64,000 bases of DNA from Aradus depressus (GCA_963662175.1 OY759225.1:16162601-16226600), one strand, 5' to 3'. Positions 40,741 to 52,324 are shown, numbered from the stretch's first letter. Notes: generated from the sequence alone by a model not told the origin. A program made the numbers and translations.

Positions 40741-41800
40741 GGATAGTCGATAGTACTATCGATAAATCGATAAGTTCATCGATAGTCAATGTTTAAAAAA
40801 AAGTTATTTCAGTACTTTTACTTAAAATTTTATCGAAATGTTCATATATATTTTTAAAAAAGTTGCGTAACTTTTCAACCCATGTTAATGAACTTTGATC
40901 GGAAACAGATTCTTTTCCTTAAAATATATATTTTTGAATGAAAGATTGCCAGTTGAACACAAACCCAATCCAATTCCTAGTACAGAGTGCTTAAGCAGAA
41001 AGATAAGTCCCTTATGATTCTATGACGGACCTTCTTCCAAGAAACTCCTTCTCCTTATTATTTTTCTTCTTTCCATTTTCCTTTCTATTCATCTCTATTT
41101 CTCAGTTCAAGTTAGTGAGTTGCACTTGGAACTTGGGAATGTGAAGCGTAGCGTGTTCATGTCATTATGCCGCCAAAATCGGACTTGTGGAATTTTTTTT
41201 TTATCAAACAGGATGATGGGAAAAGGGCTAAATGTACTTTGTGCAAAGTGTTATTCAAAACTAATTCCAACAGATCCAATTTAAGAGATCACTCTTGAGA
41301 CGCCACCAAGAAACTTATAAACCGGCACACTAGACCAAACAACCCACTGCAGAAGCTCCATCCACTGCCTACTGTTCCATAAAGTTTTACAAAAGTTTTT
41401 TTCGTCAATTGATTTTTTGATATTGTTTTATAAAAGTTGTTGATTGAAATGAAAATTGTTGATGCCATTGTGCCTACTTGATTGGTTTTTGATTATACAC
41501 AATAAGTTTTTTTGAATTTTAAATAATTTGTTAATATTCTTGCCAACAGTTATACTTAATGCGATTATTTTCGACAGAAAATGTTATTTTCATAAAATAA
41601 AAATTGATTTGAAAGAACAATTTCTTATTCGATTGATATATTTATACCCCTTTCATCCTCCATAAAAATAAAATATTCATATTATAATAAAATATTGGAA
41701 TTGGAAACTATTTTGCTTGAAAAGCGGCACCTTACTGAACTATCGATAGTTTTCCACCGATAGTATCGAACTATCGATAATTCCGTTGATATAGGAAGCT
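40741..41800 (+). mobile_element. Deleted hAT with BED-type finger
   Basis: Both borders are rich in ATCGATAG words ('gatagtactatcgataaatc' on the left, 'gaactatcgatagttttcca' on the right). Inside are a 5' UTR, a BED-type zinc-finger start and then directly the 3' terminal region shared with 26693-26935. The catalytic part is missing. No duplication identified. Confidence 0.5.
41167..41298 (+). pseudogene. hAT BED-type zinc finger N-terminus
   Basis: From an ATG: MPPKSDLWNFFFIKQDDGKR, AKCTLCKVLFKTNSNRSNLR, DHS-stop. C23-x2-C26 and H42, with a second His (RRHQE) in the next frame just after the stop, give the BED finger used by hAT transposases to bind their ends. A one-base shift at DH(L)LRRH caused the stop. 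Only the N-terminal 43 residues remain of a protein usually 500-700 residues long. Confidence 0.65.
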
Positions 41801-41913
41801 ATAACTTATACGTCGTATGAGCTGGGGTAGTAAAAAATGTATATGAACCCTTCAATATACAGTTAGTAGAAGAGGGGTTCTTAAGAAATAACAGCAAATA
41901 TATAATACATTTT

Positions 41914-42150
41914 AGGGCGCCGGTAGTATTCGAGCATGCTTACTAAGCTCAGATGGGGTCTTTCGGGTGGGGCGTTAAGCGATGGTCCCGAGCATACATG
42001 TTGCTTATACTTGTTAAAAACCTTCACCCCAGATGAATACTTTAGGACTCTCATTGTAGAGTCGGGCTCACCAGAATGACGAAAGATCGTTCTGGTAGTA
42101 GGCGATATGACCTTCTAGTTAAAGCCCGGGCATGAGTCATAATAATTAAT
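41914..42150 (+). mobile_element. SINE-A, internally deleted, with TSD
   Basis: Head AGGGCGCCGGTAGTATTCGA lacks most of the tRNA-like body; middle and tail are present ('gcccgggcatgagtcataat'). The duplication TATAATACATTTT is perfect (41901-41913 and 42151-42163). Confidence 0.75.
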
Positions 42151-42299
42151 TATAATACATTTTTAGAAATTGTTATTGCTATCATAGTCATTTGAAAATG
42201 TCACATTGCATCTTACGACAAGGTTGCGTTTAGTAAATAAATAGCGTGTAAATAATACGTGTCAGTAAATAATTTTTTTATGTTCTAGGATAAATCGCA

Positions 42300-42880
42300 A
42301 TTTAAAATTGTTTATTGAAATATTTCAACATGTGTTTCGCGGAACTAAGTCTAAAATTCGAGTATTGTTGTTTCCGTGTCGAAAATCTTTTGAACTATTT
42401 CCTATATTTGTTGAAAATTGTTTGGATAGCTACAACTTCGTTCATATTTGTCCAATCTCAAATCTGATGGCAAATAAATGTTGCAAATTTAATAAAAAAC
42501 ATTTTTCGTAAGTAAAATTTTTCGTTGGAACTAACAGTTTTTGCGTAAATTGACCAAGCTTCTAAAAAAAATAAGGGTTTCGAGACGTCATTTTATGAGT
42601 GCTTTCGACATATTTCGCAATCTGGGCAGCCTTTCAGAAAATGTATGGGATATGAAATGTGACTTTCAGTATTCTCTCCAACTTTTCAAGAGATTTTTAA
42701 GAGTAAATGGTTTCTTGTAAAATGTAATTAGTTCGGCAAAAATGTAATCATATGTGACCTCAAATTTCAAGTTCAATACTAAAATCGTTTCTAAATTCAT
42801 AGACAATAATCCCGAAACATCCAAATACCCTTGAAAACTCGATCTCAAGTTTTCGCACAATTATAATACTTCCTTATATT
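42300..42880 (+). repeat. Family B copy
   Basis: 'catatttgtccaatctcaaa', 'cgttggaactaacagttttt', 'gaaaactcgatctcaagttt' and 'cgcacaattataat' parallel 17370-17790 and 49850-49925. Confidence 0.5.
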
Positions 42881-43189
42881 GTAGGTATAAAAATGTATTT
42901 TTAAACATTATTTGAATTATTTTTGGTATTTTGAGTGATATCAGTATTTTTTGTTAATATTTATCACTTCAGCTTGGATCAAATACTGTTGCCGATAAAA
43001 AAACTGATGGATAAAGATAACTATAAATATTAGGCGAGGTTATCCTATTTAATTTATTTTTTTAATGTAATATTTATAATAATAAGGATAACCCCAGTAT
43101 ATAACCTGTATTGAATTCTGAAAATTTAAGGTTATAGGTCACTTTTTAAGAAGTTAAGAAAGGAACTGTTTAATACGTAGTATATGGGA

Positions 43190-43350
43190 AGTTATTGTGT
43201 CTCATGCCCGGGCATTAACTACAAGGTCATATCGCCTACTACCGGAACGATCTTCCATCTCTCTGGTGGACATGAGCCCGACTCTACTGTCTACGTTACG
43301 GGTTTTAAACGAGTAACTGATATCGTACAGGCTCGAGTCCATCGCAAAAT
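43190..43350 (-). repeat. SINE-A tail fragment
   Basis: 'tcatgcccgggcattaacta', 'ccgactctactgtctacgtt' and 'gatatcgtacaggctcgag'. Truncated before the head. Confidence 0.6.
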
Positions 43351-43424
43351 ATATACTCATATTATCGATCAAAAAAATCAGTTTTGTATTTTCAACGTAG
43401 TTTTATGTATTATAAAAAAACGGA

Positions 43425-43680
43425 AAGACGTCAATGAATCATCGACTGCGTACTTCCCCTTAGATCTCTCTTTAAAGCTTATTATAGTTCATTTAGATAG
43501 GTGTTTCTGAATTATTTTAAATGTTGTATCGATATATTCTTTACATTGGCAGTTATTAGGGTTTTTTGCGTATAGAACCTCCCCTGATCCCCCATTTCTC
43601 TTCGGCCGATTTTGCTGAAAATTGACAGGTATTGTCCTAAAGGGGATTTAAATTTAAATATAAGTTATTAGGATTATAGT
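43425..43680 (-). repeat. Family A fragment
   Basis: Right end 'aatgaatcatcgactgcgta' followed by one internal unit ('tacattggcagttattaggg', 'gaaaattgacaggtattgtc'). Confidence 0.5.
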
Positions 43681-43709
43681 TGGGTCCCCTTCCTGTAGAG
43701 TCATACCAC

Positions 43710-43795
43710 AGTAGAGTCATACCACAGTAGAGTCGGGCTCATGTCCATCAGAGCGTTTTGGTAGTAGGCGATATGACGTTGTAGGCATGAATCAC
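43710..43795 (+). repeat. SINE-A tail fragment with 19-bp duplication
   Basis: 'agagtcataccacagt' occurs twice in tandem before 'agagtcgggctcatgtccat' and the gene-distal tail. Confidence 0.5.
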
Positions 43796-44039
43796 AAAGA
43801 AATGTTACCTATACACATTTATGTAATTAACATTTACTGACAGAGATAAAACGGAATAAGACAATCATTATGTACTTATGAATCATTGAAAATATAGTGA
43901 ATCATACTATATGAGAAACTTCAATGTTATCATTCATAATCAATCATCTTCGTTAAAGAACAAATACCTAAATCACTCAGGCACAGGACGCCGGACGCCA
44001 CATCCAAAAAAACGCGTGCTCAAATCTATATATATAGAA

Positions 44040-44640
44040 AAGTGAGACACCGTGGTTCTAAACAAAAATTTAAAAAATATGCAACTCTGTGTATATGTGC
44101 GTATGACTGCGACCACGATAACTCCTGATAGAATGAATGTATCAACACGAAATTTTATATGTGAATCTAGAACCCTCTAACAACGACATATATTATTTTT
44201 CAGCCAAATCGGCCAATGGGAAGGGGGTTAGGGGGGTGGCTTAACATTAAATGCTAATAACTGCCGTTAGACTGAATCTTTCGACACGAAATGTTATAAG
44301 TGGGACCTAAACCCCATAAGGACAACGTATAGATTTTCAGCTAAAACGACCAAAGAGGAAGGGTTTAACTCAAAAACTTAAATAACTGCCATTATAATGA
44401 ATATATCGACACAAAATATCATATGTGAATTCAAAACCCCTTTAAAGATGACAATTTTTAATTTTCAACGGAATCGGTCGGGCTCAATTCAAAAATAGCA
44501 GCCTCCTATAACTACCGATGTAATGAATGTATCGACATGAAATTTCATATTTAAAGTCAAAACCGAATGAGGACCTGACCTGTCAATTTTCAGCTGTATC
44601 GGCTGAAGGAAGGGTGGGGGTTCAGGGGAGGGGGCAAAAA
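44040..44640 (+). repeat. Family A element, four internal units
   Basis: The sequence 'taactcctgatagaatgaat', 'aactgccgttagactgaatc', 'aactgccattataatgaata', 'actaccgatgtaatgaatgt' marks four ~128-bp units in direct order. The right end was lost at the SINE junction. Confidence 0.65.
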
Positions 44641-44644
44641 AAAT

Positions 44645-44905
44645 GCAGGTTATATCGCCTACTAACAGAGCGCTCTTTTGTCACTACTTTGGGAGCCCTA
44701 AATTTTGCCTACCCTAAATTTTTATTCACCTGGGGCAGGGGTCTTTAACGAGTACCTGACATCGTACAGGCTCGGAAACATCGCTAAATGTCCCATCCGA
44801 AGGACGGCGTGCTTAAGTTTATTTTACCTCCCAGATAAAATATACTAAGGGCCTATAAACTAAGAAAGCAAGCATATATACCACTGAGCTACCGGCGCCC
44901 TCTAT
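44645..44905 (-). mobile_element. SINE-A copy
   Basis: Minus-strand head at 44880-44905 (GAGGGCGCCGGTAGCTCAGT). Part of the tRNA body is deleted. Ends in 'gcaggttatatcgcctacta' without the GCCCGGGC tail. Confidence 0.65.
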
Positions 44906-45049
44906 TTATTGTATAGGTTTGTTGTTAAAATTGTTCACACATATACAGGATTTATTTTTTTTATTTTTTTCGGAAGAAGAGATTCGTTGAACATGTAAGT
45001 CCGGTGTAAACAAACAAATACAACATCGAATTTCTGAGTGATACTTCGT

Positions 45050-45640
45050 ATAGCTGAGGGAGCAAAAAACCATGTCAAAGCATTAAAACTTTAAAAAAAA
45101 AAAAATGTTCTTATAGTAAACTTTCCATTTGAAGAAACCGTTGAAAAAAGCTTTAAAACAATATGTCACACTGCTATAAATTATAGGCTCCTATCAAAGA
45201 AGTGAGAGTCAGCGGATTTCCTCGTGCTAAAACTTCCACTTGGGAGGTTGTGACACGTGAGAATGTCAATACGATGTTTGTATTCGAATGAGACCACACA
45301 AGACGCACGAGCAGCGTTGATATATGTACTTCAAGGTAGAACGTAGCATGAACGTCTTGGCGTCAGACCAACACGGGTTCACTATCTCGAGTACTATTAA
45401 CTGTGTGGCAATGTGTACCATGAGTAAACATAGTAAAAAATATTACGGAACACATTTTACAGGAGGGCGTCCTCAGCACAGACGAAACTTGTCTAAATCA
45501 AGATCGTGGAATCGATTAAATAACATTTTGAGTAAGATGTGAGGTATGAGCTAAGGGCTCGCATGATCAGCCTGACCTCCTCAATATAACTGTAAGAATG
45601 GAAATGGAGGAGAAGAAGAAATCTTTAAGTAGATTAAAAA
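45050..45640. other. No gene recognised
   Basis: A balanced-composition stretch at 45185-45600 holds a 72-codon ORF (45324-45542) without recognisable motifs or splice support. Confidence 0.3.
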
Positions 45641-45644
45641 AGTC

Positions 45645-46045
45645 GTCGAAAAATCAGCGACAATGTACTTCCCCAAGCCAAATTAATCAATTAAATTTTC
45701 GCTCCCATTCCAAAACTCCTAAATCCTCATACTAAATTTTGTGTAGTTATTGAAGTTTTTTAAATTGAGCCCCTTCTGATCCCCCCCTCCTCTTTTGCTG
45801 ATTTCCCTGAAAATTAATAAGTGTTGTCTTTATGGGGCTTTGAATTCCCATATGAAATTTTGTGTCGATACATTCAATCTATCGGCAGTCATTAGAGTTT
45901 TTATGTTGTCTCCCCCATATTCCCCCCTTCCCCTTGGTCGATTTGGCTGAGAATACAATAGGTGTCGATGTTAAAGGGTTCACAGACCGTTGAAAACTTG
46001 GAATCGAATTTTAGACCGATCACATAACTTCCCCTATACTTGGTC
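45645..46045 (-). repeat. Family A element, both ends present
   Basis: Right end 'agcgacaatgtacttcccca' at 45656, two to three units, left end 'cacataacttcccctatact' at 46020. Confidence 0.65.
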
Positions 46046-46344
46046 CCGATTGGCTGACATTTTTTTCAATTTTATTTATAATTAGGCTGACTACCTGTAT
46101 GAAATGCATACACTATCCTAAATTTGGTATGATGTTAATTTCTACATTTTCCCCTTGGACTTGGCATCTATTTTGTGATCTTGGCTATGAAAATGGTAGT
46201 ACAAAAATCCTTGACAAGTGTAAAAATAATCCCTCTATCAGTAGACATAATTTTAGTATTTTCATACAGCTTTCTTCACATTTATTATTTTTTTAAATTT
46301 ATAAATTGTTATTTACATCTGTATAAATAATCTATATAAAAAGC

Positions 46345-46612
46345 AAATTGAGGGGGTTAGAAGCAAAGGGATGTAAGTGACGATTCGGCTGAAATTGAGA
46401 TATGTGTGTTAACATCTTCCTTGACACCTACCCTGACTACTGGCTAATAATCAGAACGATTGTTAGTACTAGTGCTATGCTATCTAGTGGAAAATACCTG
46501 GGAAATACCTGGTTAATACCTGAATTTAAGATGTTAATATAATTTGAGGATAATTATCTCGATATTACATTTTTATCACTTACATCCCTTTACTTCTAAC
46601 CCCCTCAATTGG
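46345..46612. mobile_element. 268-bp MITE related to the one at 264
   Basis: AATTGAGGGGGTTAGAAGCA with 'aagggatgtaagtga' is inverted at the right end. Shared AATTGA(C/G)GGGGTTAGAA with 264-600 shows a common family. Flanking duplication unclear. Confidence 0.6.
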
Positions 46613-46703
46613 CTAAAAGAGTAAAATATGGCATGGTCAAAATGACAAGAGGGGAGAAAGACTGGGTGCTGACACTCCTTATGCACTCATTTATAACTCA
46701 TTG

Positions 46704-46971
46704 AGGCCCTTAGTTTATTTTATCTGGGAGGTAAAATAAACTTAAGCATGCCGTCCTTCGGATGTGACGTTAAGCGATGGTCCCGAGCCTGTCAGGTACT
46801 CGTTAAAGACCCCTGCCCTGGGTGAATAAAAATTTCAGGCAGGCAAAATTTAGGACTCCCAAAGTAGAGTCGGGCTCATGTCCACCAGAGTGACGAAAGA
46901 GCGCTCTGGTAGTAGGCGATATGATCTCGTAGTTAAAGCCCGGGCATGAGTCATCAAACCTAACCTAACCT
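46704..46971 (+). mobile_element. SINE-A, 5'-truncated, AACCT tail, TSD
   Basis: Starts AGGCCCTTAGTTTATTTTAT and ends CATCAAACCTAACCTAACCT. AACTCATTG borders both sides (46695-46703 and 46972-46980). It inserted into the 3' end of a minus-strand Jockey LINE. Confidence 0.85.
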
Positions 46972-46980
46972 AACTCATTG

Positions 46981-47190
46981 TCACTGCTGCTAATAAGGAG
47001 GTCTCTAGGCCATTTTCGCTCCTAAGGTGTCGTTGAGGAAGTGTGGAACTAGAGGATTACTGTAGGAACTTTTGTACCTGGTTCGGTTATAGGGAATGCT
47101 AAGGTCAGCATGGAGGGTCAACATAGTAAGGAGAATTGGGCATTGCACGAAGGATTTTGGAGGGATTGGAGAGTTCTTTGTGTAAGAACA
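46981..47190 (-). pseudogene. Jockey LINE C-terminus, degraded
   Basis: 'tcactgctgctaataaggag', 'gtctctaggcca' and 'cgttgaggaagtgtgg' parallel the better copy starting at 47465 and the + strand copy at 1-174. Frames are broken. Confidence 0.55.
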
Positions 47191-47289
47191 AGTACGTTTA
47201 TGGGAGTTATTCTACTCCCACTTCTTACATATTAAAAATGCATTTAAAAATCCCTTCTCATGTTTAGAGGGAGAGCAGCTACACACATT

Positions 47290-48020
47290 TGTCATGTCTC
47301 CTGATCTGTTTTTTTTTAATTTTTTTATTATTATTATTTTTTTTTACAAATAGATATTTACAAATTAATAAAAATAAATACAACAAGCAAATATTCTAAT
47401 GGAGGGATAATGGCAATGTCATAACTCCCTAATCACTGATTTCCTCTCATTTGTAACTAATCACTGTCACTGCTGCTGCTAAGGAAGTCTCTAGGCCATT
47501 GATGCTTAAGCCGTCGTTGGAGAAGTATGGCAGAATGGAGGGCACGGACTAGAGGATTATTGTGGGAACTAAGAAAGGAAAATAATTTTTTATACTTGGA
47601 TTTAACGACTTCGGTGACAAAAGGTACGTTAAGGTCAGCGTGAAGAGTTTTGTTGGAGACGTAATAAGGAGCATTGGCTATTTTACGAAGGATTTTGGAT
47701 TGGATGCGCTGGAGATTGGAAGCCTTGACAAAACCCCAGAGTTCAAGTCCGTAAATCCACGGAGTACTGCGTTGTATATAAGTCGTTTTGTTTTCAAAGT
47801 TAATTTAAATCTTTTGTCTAGTAATTTAGTAACAGTTCGTTACGTCTTTTTATTAAATAAACCCTCACACAATGGAGGGTTCCAAGTTAGTCGTTTGTCG
47901 AGTATGAGGCCTAGATAGTGGACAAAGTTTTTTGTAGGAATGGGATTACTGTTAAGGTACACTGGAAGGCAGGTATATTTTTGACGGAGAATAAACACGA
48001 TATGAACCAGGACTGAAGGG
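47290..48020 (-). pseudogene. Jockey LINE 3' end with T-rich tail
   Basis: On the minus strand: VFILRQKYTCLPVYLNSNPI, NFVHYLGLILDKRLTWNPP, (frameshift) YGLELWGFVKASNLQRIQSK, ILRKIANAPYYVSNKTLHAD, LNVPFVTEVVKSKYKKLFSF, ending RRLKHQWPRDFLSSSSDSD. This is the Jockey RT palm-to-C-terminus, with YLGLILD following the catalytic region. The 3' UTR ends in a (TTA)n/poly-T stretch at 47308-47345. At least two frameshifts. Confidence 0.7.
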
Positions 48021-48165
48021 GATATATTTTGTAATTAGTCAATTTTTTTATTTAATTCTTCTGGTAGAAATTAATTTTGAAATTTGAAATCGTTCAATAT
48101 ATTTTTAAATTGGTGGTCCACGTGAACTGAACAATTTTGTAAACAACATGAGTGTACAACTCTAG

Positions 48166-48345
48166 AATGAGGGCCATGCGGGCTAGAAGCGTAGGGTTTT
48201 GGTCGCAAGGTCTCCCATGGATTGTGGGTTCGAATCCCGTCCGGGAGAAATAAAATTTTTTATTTCGTTAGTTTTATTAGTTCTATAACTGCCTGCCGGA
48301 GCCCTGGAGGTCGTTAAAAAAAAATAGAAAAAAAAAAAAACTCAA
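48166..48345 (+). mobile_element. SINE-B copy
   Basis: 'gccatgcgggctagaagcgt' (box A region) and box B GGTTCGAATCCCGTCC, with a diverged body and A-rich tail at 48316-48341. TSD not clear. Confidence 0.65.
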
Positions 48346-48599
48346 GTATGTTATTTCACTTATATATTTAATCAATTTTTTTTATTTATTTGTTAATTTT
48401 TTTTTAAATTATCAAACTTAATTACTCATATAATAATCTAAGATGATTATATTACATTATGTAATTATTTTAATTAATTAAACTTTCGACAAATAATATT
48501 CTAATAAAATATCTTAAACAATTATATCTTAAATATGTATTGTTTATTGTAGAAGCGTTGCCCGGTTAGTGAACTTAAGTAAAAGTTCTACATTTACTT

Positions 48600-48724
48600 A
48601 AAAAGATTTTTGATCAGGTCATAAAAATGAGCGGTATCTTGTAATAATAAATGTACTTAGGGCCCAAAGAAAAGTTGTCACAATTTTCGTCCAATTTTGG
48701 CCAAAATCTAGTCAGATCTAAGTT
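48600..48724 (+). repeat. Family B, left of Harbinger insertion
   Basis: 'gatttttgatcaggtcataa' and 'ccaaaatctagtcagatcta' match 17620-17740. It continues at 49713-49930 after the Harbinger element. Confidence 0.55.
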
Positions 48725-48910
48725 TTAGGCCCTCCGCACACGGTGCAACTGTTTTGCAACTTGAGTTGCAAACCAGTTGCACCATTGTCACAAGCACAAC
48801 CAGTCTGCAACCAGAATGCAACCTCTGTCCGCACACGAGCGCGACTGATTCTGGATCAGTCGGTGTTCTCTGCCCACATAGTTTATAGTCACGAAGCTAG
48901 TTTTGGCAAT

Positions 48911-49210
48911 ATGTCAAGTAGTAGTTCAGATGAAGAAGACATAATTGCCTATTATCAATATCGCAGACTACGAAGAGCAGTACGAACAGAATATTGGTGT
49001 CATCCATATATTCAGAGAAATATGAAGTCCAGGCTGTTCGTAGCAGCAGGAAAATGGAATCAAACAGACAGCAAGTTTATAGCATTCTACAGAATGTATA
49101 AAGATTCTTTCCTGGAATTGGTGAGGATGGTTGCTCCTGTCATAAAGAAGATGGACACAAATGTGAGGGAATGTGTGACTGCACAAGAAACAATATTAAT
49201 AACACTGAGG
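48911..49210 (+). pseudogene. Harbinger transposase N-terminus
   Basis: From ATG at 48911: MSSSSSDEEDIIAYYQYRRL, RRAVRTEYWCHPYIQRNMKS, RLFVAAGKWNQTDSKFIAFY, RMYKDSFLELVRMVAPVIKK, MDTNVRECVTAQETILITLR. This is the N-terminal region of HARBI1/DDE_4-type transposases ('WVHPYIQRN', 'FYRMSKDSFLELV' pattern). After ILITLR the sequence AG|GTTAGC could be an intron donor, or the deletion point. The DDE catalytic core (about 250 residues) is absent. Confidence 0.75.
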
Positions 49211-49244
49211 TTAGCTTTATTTATTGTTATTATTATTATTTATT

Positions 49245-49356
49245 ATTGTTTTCGCCCAAAAACAAAATTAAAAAACTACAATGTAAAGAACTGGAAGTAC
49301 TCGAAAGAAGATACAAAATTATAAAACTCCAATTTAATGAAATAAAAAATACATAG
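49245..49356 (+). pseudogene. Coiled-coil C-terminal fragment in Harbinger element
   Basis: SPKNKIKKLQCKELEVLERR then YKIIKLQFNEIKNT and a stop: a charged heptad-like tail. Position and character suggest the C-terminus of the Myb/SANT or MADF accessory protein that Harbinger elements encode, joined to the transposase start by internal deletion. No conserved motif proves it. Confidence 0.35.
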
Positions 49357-49712
49357 AAAAAACCTTAAAATTCTTGTCCATAATAATCACTAAGGAAGTT
49401 TATAATTGTACTCCATGTTTCTCCAACAAAATGTTATATTAATGTTATTTAATGTTATATTAATTTGTTGATCACTCATCATTTCGAAACAAATGTGATT
49501 TTTCACCTGCAACCATGCAACTGAAACAGTTTTGCAACTGGGAAGCACGATCGCACGCAACCAGTTGGCAACTGATTTCAAATCGGTCTCATTTGGTCGC
49601 CCCGTGTGCGGACCCCCACTACCTTACATGGGCAAGGTCGCAAAACGATTGCGCGCTCAACTGGTTTGCAACTCGAGTTGCAAAACAGTTGCACCGTGTG
49701 CGGACGGCCTTA

Positions 49713-49930
49713 CAGATCTGATATCTTCGTCTCAAATTTCAAGTTGATATCTACAATCGCTTCAGTGTTGTTGCGCTGACAAAACATTCCAATCACATAC
49801 ACAACACACAGGCACAGACAGATATTTTCATCGTGAAAATGGTCAAAACGTATTCAGGGGATCTTGAAATGGTAAAATCCGATGAAAACTCGATCTCGGA
49901 TTTTCGCACAGTTACAATAATTTTTTACAT
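49713..49930 (+). repeat. Family B, right of Harbinger insertion
   Basis: 'caaatttcaagttgatatct', 'aaaatggtcaaaacgtattc', 'aaaactcgatctcggatttt'. Related to 42740-42880, with a scrap at 60215. Confidence 0.55.
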
Positions 49931-50214
49931 TGTAGGTAGAAAGTAAAAAAAAATTAAAAGAAAGATCCGGTGTCGCTAAATTTATTATTACATATCTCAT
50001 AATTATATTAAAAATTTTCGATTATATATATATTAATTTTTTTTCAAATCTCTTCTTTTTGCTCTTTCCATCAAATTCTCACCTGTTAACCTTCTAAATC
50101 AAGGTGGCTTTGACCAACGTGTACTATAGCAATACAAATAAAAATATTTTAGCCTAATTGACATTTAAAAAGAACTTATTTATATAAAAAAAACCACAAA
50201 AAAAAACCTTAACT

Positions 50215-50460
50215 TCGATAGAATGACTATATCGATACGAAATATTATACGTGTTTACAGAATCCCATAAAGATGGTACCTATCGTGTGGGGATGTGGCT
50301 AAATTTAACTGTAAAACTCGAATAATTGCCAAAATAATGAATGTATCTATACGAAATTTCATATATAAATTCAGTATTCTATAAAGACAATGTGTGTTAA
50401 TTTTCGTATCGGTCAATTGATTTTAGAGGGAGAGCGAAAACATAAAACATGTAGTGAGTT
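50215..50460 (+). repeat. Family A fragment
   Basis: 'gatagaatgactatatcgat', 'tcgaataattgccaaaataa', 'gaatgtatctatacgaaatt', two units. Confidence 0.5.
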
Positions 50461-50660
50461 GTTAGGTTCTTTGGCGATCTAGTTATCATCACCCAAGAAT
50501 TTAATTTTAATTATTCATTTCCATAATTTCTTGTTTTATATTCTGCTTCTCAGAAATTCTCAAGAAACTCTCAAGTCTATACTTAAGTCAATGATGTAGT
50601 TATTATCTTAAGTATCTATGTATACGTATAATCAATAAATTCTTATATATATTTTACTGG

Positions 50661-50843
50661 GAGCCATGGTGGCCGTGTGGGCTAGAGCGTAGGACTTTGG
50701 TCGCATGGTCTCACCATGGTTTGCGGGTTCGAATCCCGTCCGGAAGTGAGTTCTATTTCATAGATAGAACTCCCTTCCGGAGCCATGGATGTCGTAAATA
50801 ATTAGATAACACACTGACATGGCTAATATGCATCCATTAATTA

Positions 50844-50845
<2 letters not shown>
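50661..50845 (+). mobile_element. SINE-B copy
   Basis: Best-preserved head: 'gggagccatggtggccgtgt', 'gggctagagcgtaggacttt', box B GGGTTCGAATCCCGTCC. The body ends 'gacatggctaatatgcatcc' and runs into a TA array instead of poly(A). Confidence 0.75.
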
Positions 50846-50909
<64 letters not shown>

Positions 50910-51040
50910 TTATATATAATATATATAAAATTATATATAATATATATATATATATATATTATATAATATACATATTATATCATATATAATATAATATATT
51001 ATATCATATATAATATATTATATTATATAATATTATATTT
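50846..51040. repeat. TA/TATA-type microsatellite array
   Basis: About 70 nt of pure (AT)n, then imperfect ATATAATATAT-type repeats. Likely grown from the SINE-B tail. Confidence 0.85.
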
Positions 51041-51044
51041 TACA

Positions 51045-51885
51045 GCTATCCGAAGTATAGGGGAAGTTATCGGTGGAACATTCGATGCGGAGTTTTCAAC
51101 AGAACTCGCATCTTTTCCGACCTCTAGATTCCAAGTATGAAAAAAAAAATCTGTCTGTCTGTGATCACGATAACTGTCGATAGAATGAATCTATCGATAC
51201 GGAATTATATATGTTGATCCATAACCTTCTAATGACGACATCTATGGTTTTTTAGCCAAATCTACTACTATGGGGGGATTAGAGGGAAGGCTTATCACAA
51301 AAACCCTTACAACTGCCGATAGAATGAATGTATCGACAAAAAATTTCTTATTAGAAGTCATAACCAAATGAGGACATAACCTGAAAAATTTCAGCAATAT
51401 CGCCAGAAGGGAAGGAGGGGCTCAATTCAAAAACCCTAATAACTAGGGTAATGAATTTATCGACACAATGTTTAGTTGTAAGGATTAAGGAGCCTCCATG
51501 TAAGTCAACTTTTATTTATTTTTTTTTTTGGGGGTGCTCCTGACCTCCTGAGGGGGGTGGGTCACATCACCCTATTGCGTTAGGGGGAAGTGGCGAGGGG
51601 AGGGGGGAAACGGGTTCTTCGGTTGTGGAACGGCTCGATGGCTACTGTCCACAGTCATTCTTGGTTTCCGGCGCTTTACGCCGAGTGAACTCGGGATCTT
51701 TTTTGTTCTGCCTGCGCCCCAGAGCCGGGGGCAGCCGCCGCACGCCTGTCGTAAGAGTAAGTCAACTGTTCAATATTAGTGCAAGTGGTCGACTGGTTTT
51801 GAAGGGGGAGCGAAAAGTTGATTGATTAATTCGATCTGGGGAAGTTACATTGTCAGTGATTCACCGACGATTTTTTTTTTGGCAA
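51045..51885 (+). repeat. Family A element, complete ends, LINE insertion
   Basis: Left end 'agctatccgaagtatagggg', 'cgataactgtcgatagaatg', three units, right end GATCTGGGGAAGTTACATTG and TCAGTGATTCACCGAC plus T-run. Interrupted at 51511-51756. Confidence 0.7.
51511..51756 (-). mobile_element. 5'-truncated LINE 3' end with perfect 11-bp TSD
   Basis: GTAAGTCAACT at 51500-51510 and 51757-51767 brackets a 246-bp insert whose minus strand ends in an A-rich tail (T-run at 51511-51529). The GC-rich body ('ctcaggaggtcaggagcacc' on the minus strand) is a 3' UTR or ORF end of a LINE family not otherwise recognised. Confidence 0.75.
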
Positions 51886-52079
51886 AGCTAGCCAATCTAA
51901 AATCTAACCAGACGACGAACCCTTTGGCTAATAGTAGGTAGCAAGCGAGCGAACATCACTCGTTTTGAAAACTTGTCTCGAAGGTGAATTCAAAACAGCT
52001 GGTTGACCTTGTCGTTTGGATTCAATTCAGTCCAGTTCGCATTGTGCCAGTTCCACGTACCCGTGTCTCCAGGCACACT

Positions 52080-52300
52080 TTTTTTTTTTTTTTTTAAATT
52101 GCCGCCATGTTGGATGATGGTGACAAATTCTCAGCATCAAGGACCACACAAAGGTGAGCATCTTGATTTTCTCCTATCGCTTTATAAGGCATTGGGAGTA
52201 AGGATGCGTATCGATACACAATATATCAATAATATCGATTATATCGAGTGCGAAAATCAATTGTTTTATTCAATACGTGAGAAATTATTAGAAATATGAA
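52080..52300. other. Unrecognised stretch with TATCGATA words
   Basis: A T-run at 52080 and 'gtatcgatacacaatatatc'. No gene supported. Confidence 0.3.
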
Positions 52301-52324
52301 ATTAGAAAGAATAAAAAAAGTCGT

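Larger units (their letters stand above)
48728..49709 (+). mobile_element. 982-bp PIF/Harbinger element with TTA duplications
   Basis: Ends GGCCCTCCGCACACGGTGCA (left) and inverted GGCCGTCCGCACACGGTGCA (right) form terminal repeats of about 52 bp with two or three differences. TTA flanks both (48725-48727 and 49710-49712), the 3-bp target typical of Harbinger. It carries the first 100 codons of a Harbinger transposase and, in another frame, a short Lys/Glu-rich end. The catalytic region is deleted. It sits inside family B. Confidence 0.85.

Noticed and set aside
45324..45542. 72-codon ORF in a balanced-composition stretch
   Set aside because: No motif, splice signal or repeat context supports it as a gene.
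50661..50750. Class II (Ser/Leu-like) tRNA gene
   Set aside because: The arms do not pair as a full acceptor stem, and the sequence continues into a shared SINE-B body seen at two other loci.
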